A DNA stretch of 6,040 nucleotides from Actinomycetes bacterium (lineage in GTDB: Bacteria > Actinomycetota > Actinomycetes > Propionibacteriales > Propionibacteriaceae), in the NCBI GenBank assembly GCA_021794705.1, contig JAJYQH010000096.1, positions 1 to 6,040 of the forward strand, read 5' to 3'. Positions 5,731-6,040 of this stretch are shown here, piece after piece (position 1 is the stretch's first letter; every line of letters starts with the position of its first letter). The notes beneath the pieces are model-generated. The model did not search any database, had not been told where the DNA came from, and saw nothing but the letters and a program-made list of their open reading frames with translations. The translations under genes and the position numbers were made by a program.

Positions 5731-5745
5731 GGCGGCCGCGCCGCC
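5731..5745. terminator. GC hairpin between convergent stops, possible bidirectional terminator
   Basis: GGCGGC (5731..5736) pairs with GCCGCC (5740..5745) around a CGC loop. It occupies most of the 24-bp gap between the amine oxidase stop (5720..5722) and the transporter stop (5747..5749), so it would be transcribed from both sides. No U-tract follows, as is common in actinobacterial terminators. Confidence 0.45.
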
Positions 5746-5746
5746 C

Positions 5747-6040
5747 TCAGGAGTGCACGTCCTCCTTGGGCACCACGACGGTCGAGTGCACCCGCTGGTA
5801 GTTGGTGTAGCGCACGTTGGACAGGTCGTAGCCGATCTCGGCGTGCTCGTTGACGTCGGCGCCGCTCGACTCGGCCGCCCGGCTGAGGCGCAGGCCCATC
5901 ACGGCGTCGAGCGCCCGGGCGACCAGGTAGGTGACGACGAACGAGTAGGCCAGCACGGCGACCGCCGCGATCGCCTGCCGGTCGAGCAGGCCGGTGCCGT
6001 GACCGTAGAACAGCCCGCCCTTCATCGCCAGCAGGCCGAT
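5747..6040 (-). CDS. amt: Amt-family ammonium transporter, C-terminal end (5' part outside window)
   Basis: The visible 97 residues run from the right edge to TGA at 5747..5749; the frame continues past the edge, so the Met at 6025 is internal. Amt proteins are trimeric inner-membrane channels that move ammonium into the cell. Seen: KGGLFYGHGTGLLDRQ, matching the Amt loop GLFYGGG...L..Q before the last helix; a final membrane helix AIAAVAVLAYSFVVTYLVARALDAVMGL; then LRLSRAAESSGADVNEHAEIGYDL, matching the Amt cytoplasmic tail [glR.s...E..G.D..EHgE.aY]. That tail is where PII-type (GlnK) regulators act in characterised members. A further 24 residues, ending VVVPKEDVHS, follow the tyrosine that often lies near the end. 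The gene converges on the amine oxidase. Assignment to Amt is firm; the exact paralogue cannot be told from the tail. Confidence 0.88.
   Translation of the reverse strand: MGLLAMKGGLFYGHGTGLLDRQAIAAVAVLAYSFVVTYLVARALDAVMGLRLSRAAESSGADVNEHAEIGYDLSNVRYTNYQRVHSTVVVPKEDVHS

Overview
The window is GC-rich throughout. Gene starts and third codon positions are strongly G/C-biased, and several kilobases of antisense frame stay open by composition alone. Together with a likely leaderless gene and the protein families present, this suggests a high-GC Actinomycetota chromosome. The genus cannot be named from this stretch. It reads as ordinary chromosome: no transposase, integrase, phage gene, tRNA, rRNA or CRISPR array is visible.

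Layout from left to right. (1) 2..1456, plus strand: the C-terminal part of a large secreted or surface protein. It is built from beta-rich repeats, each with an Asp/Asn-rich EF-hand-like loop, and closes with a TPGYWKNH-type C-terminal module. (2) 1457..1733: a non-coding gap with a nested 10-bp inverted repeat, ending in the ribosome binding site of the next gene. (3) 1734..2240, plus strand: a short flavin-reductase-like FMN-binding protein. (4) 2241..2393: a convergent gap packed with structure, namely two long inverted repeats interleaved in A-B-A'-B' order followed by a 14-bp tandem repeat. (5) 2394..4124, minus strand: a complete DUF885-family predicted zinc peptidase with HEGVPGHH and EGWALYAE motifs, probably translated from a leaderless mRNA. 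(6) 4125..4336: a divergent promoter region with a strong hairpin, a -10 element facing each way and a doubled GTCGAC palindrome. (7) 4337..5722, plus strand: an FAD-dependent amine oxidase of the monoamine oxidase type that keeps the cysteine used for covalent FAD attachment. (8) 5723..5746: a 24-bp convergent gap with a GC hairpin. (9) 5747..6040, minus strand: the C-terminal end of an Amt-family ammonium transporter.

Each complete gene stands alone; no operon is visible because orientations alternate. The only functional link is nitrogen: the amine oxidase would release ammonia from amines, and the neighbouring Amt protein moves ammonium. The genes converge, so this is a theme and not shared transcription. 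I see no clear undescribed multi-gene system. The most unusual material is the two structured non-coding elements and the His-for-Tyr change beside the FAD cysteine of the amine oxidase.
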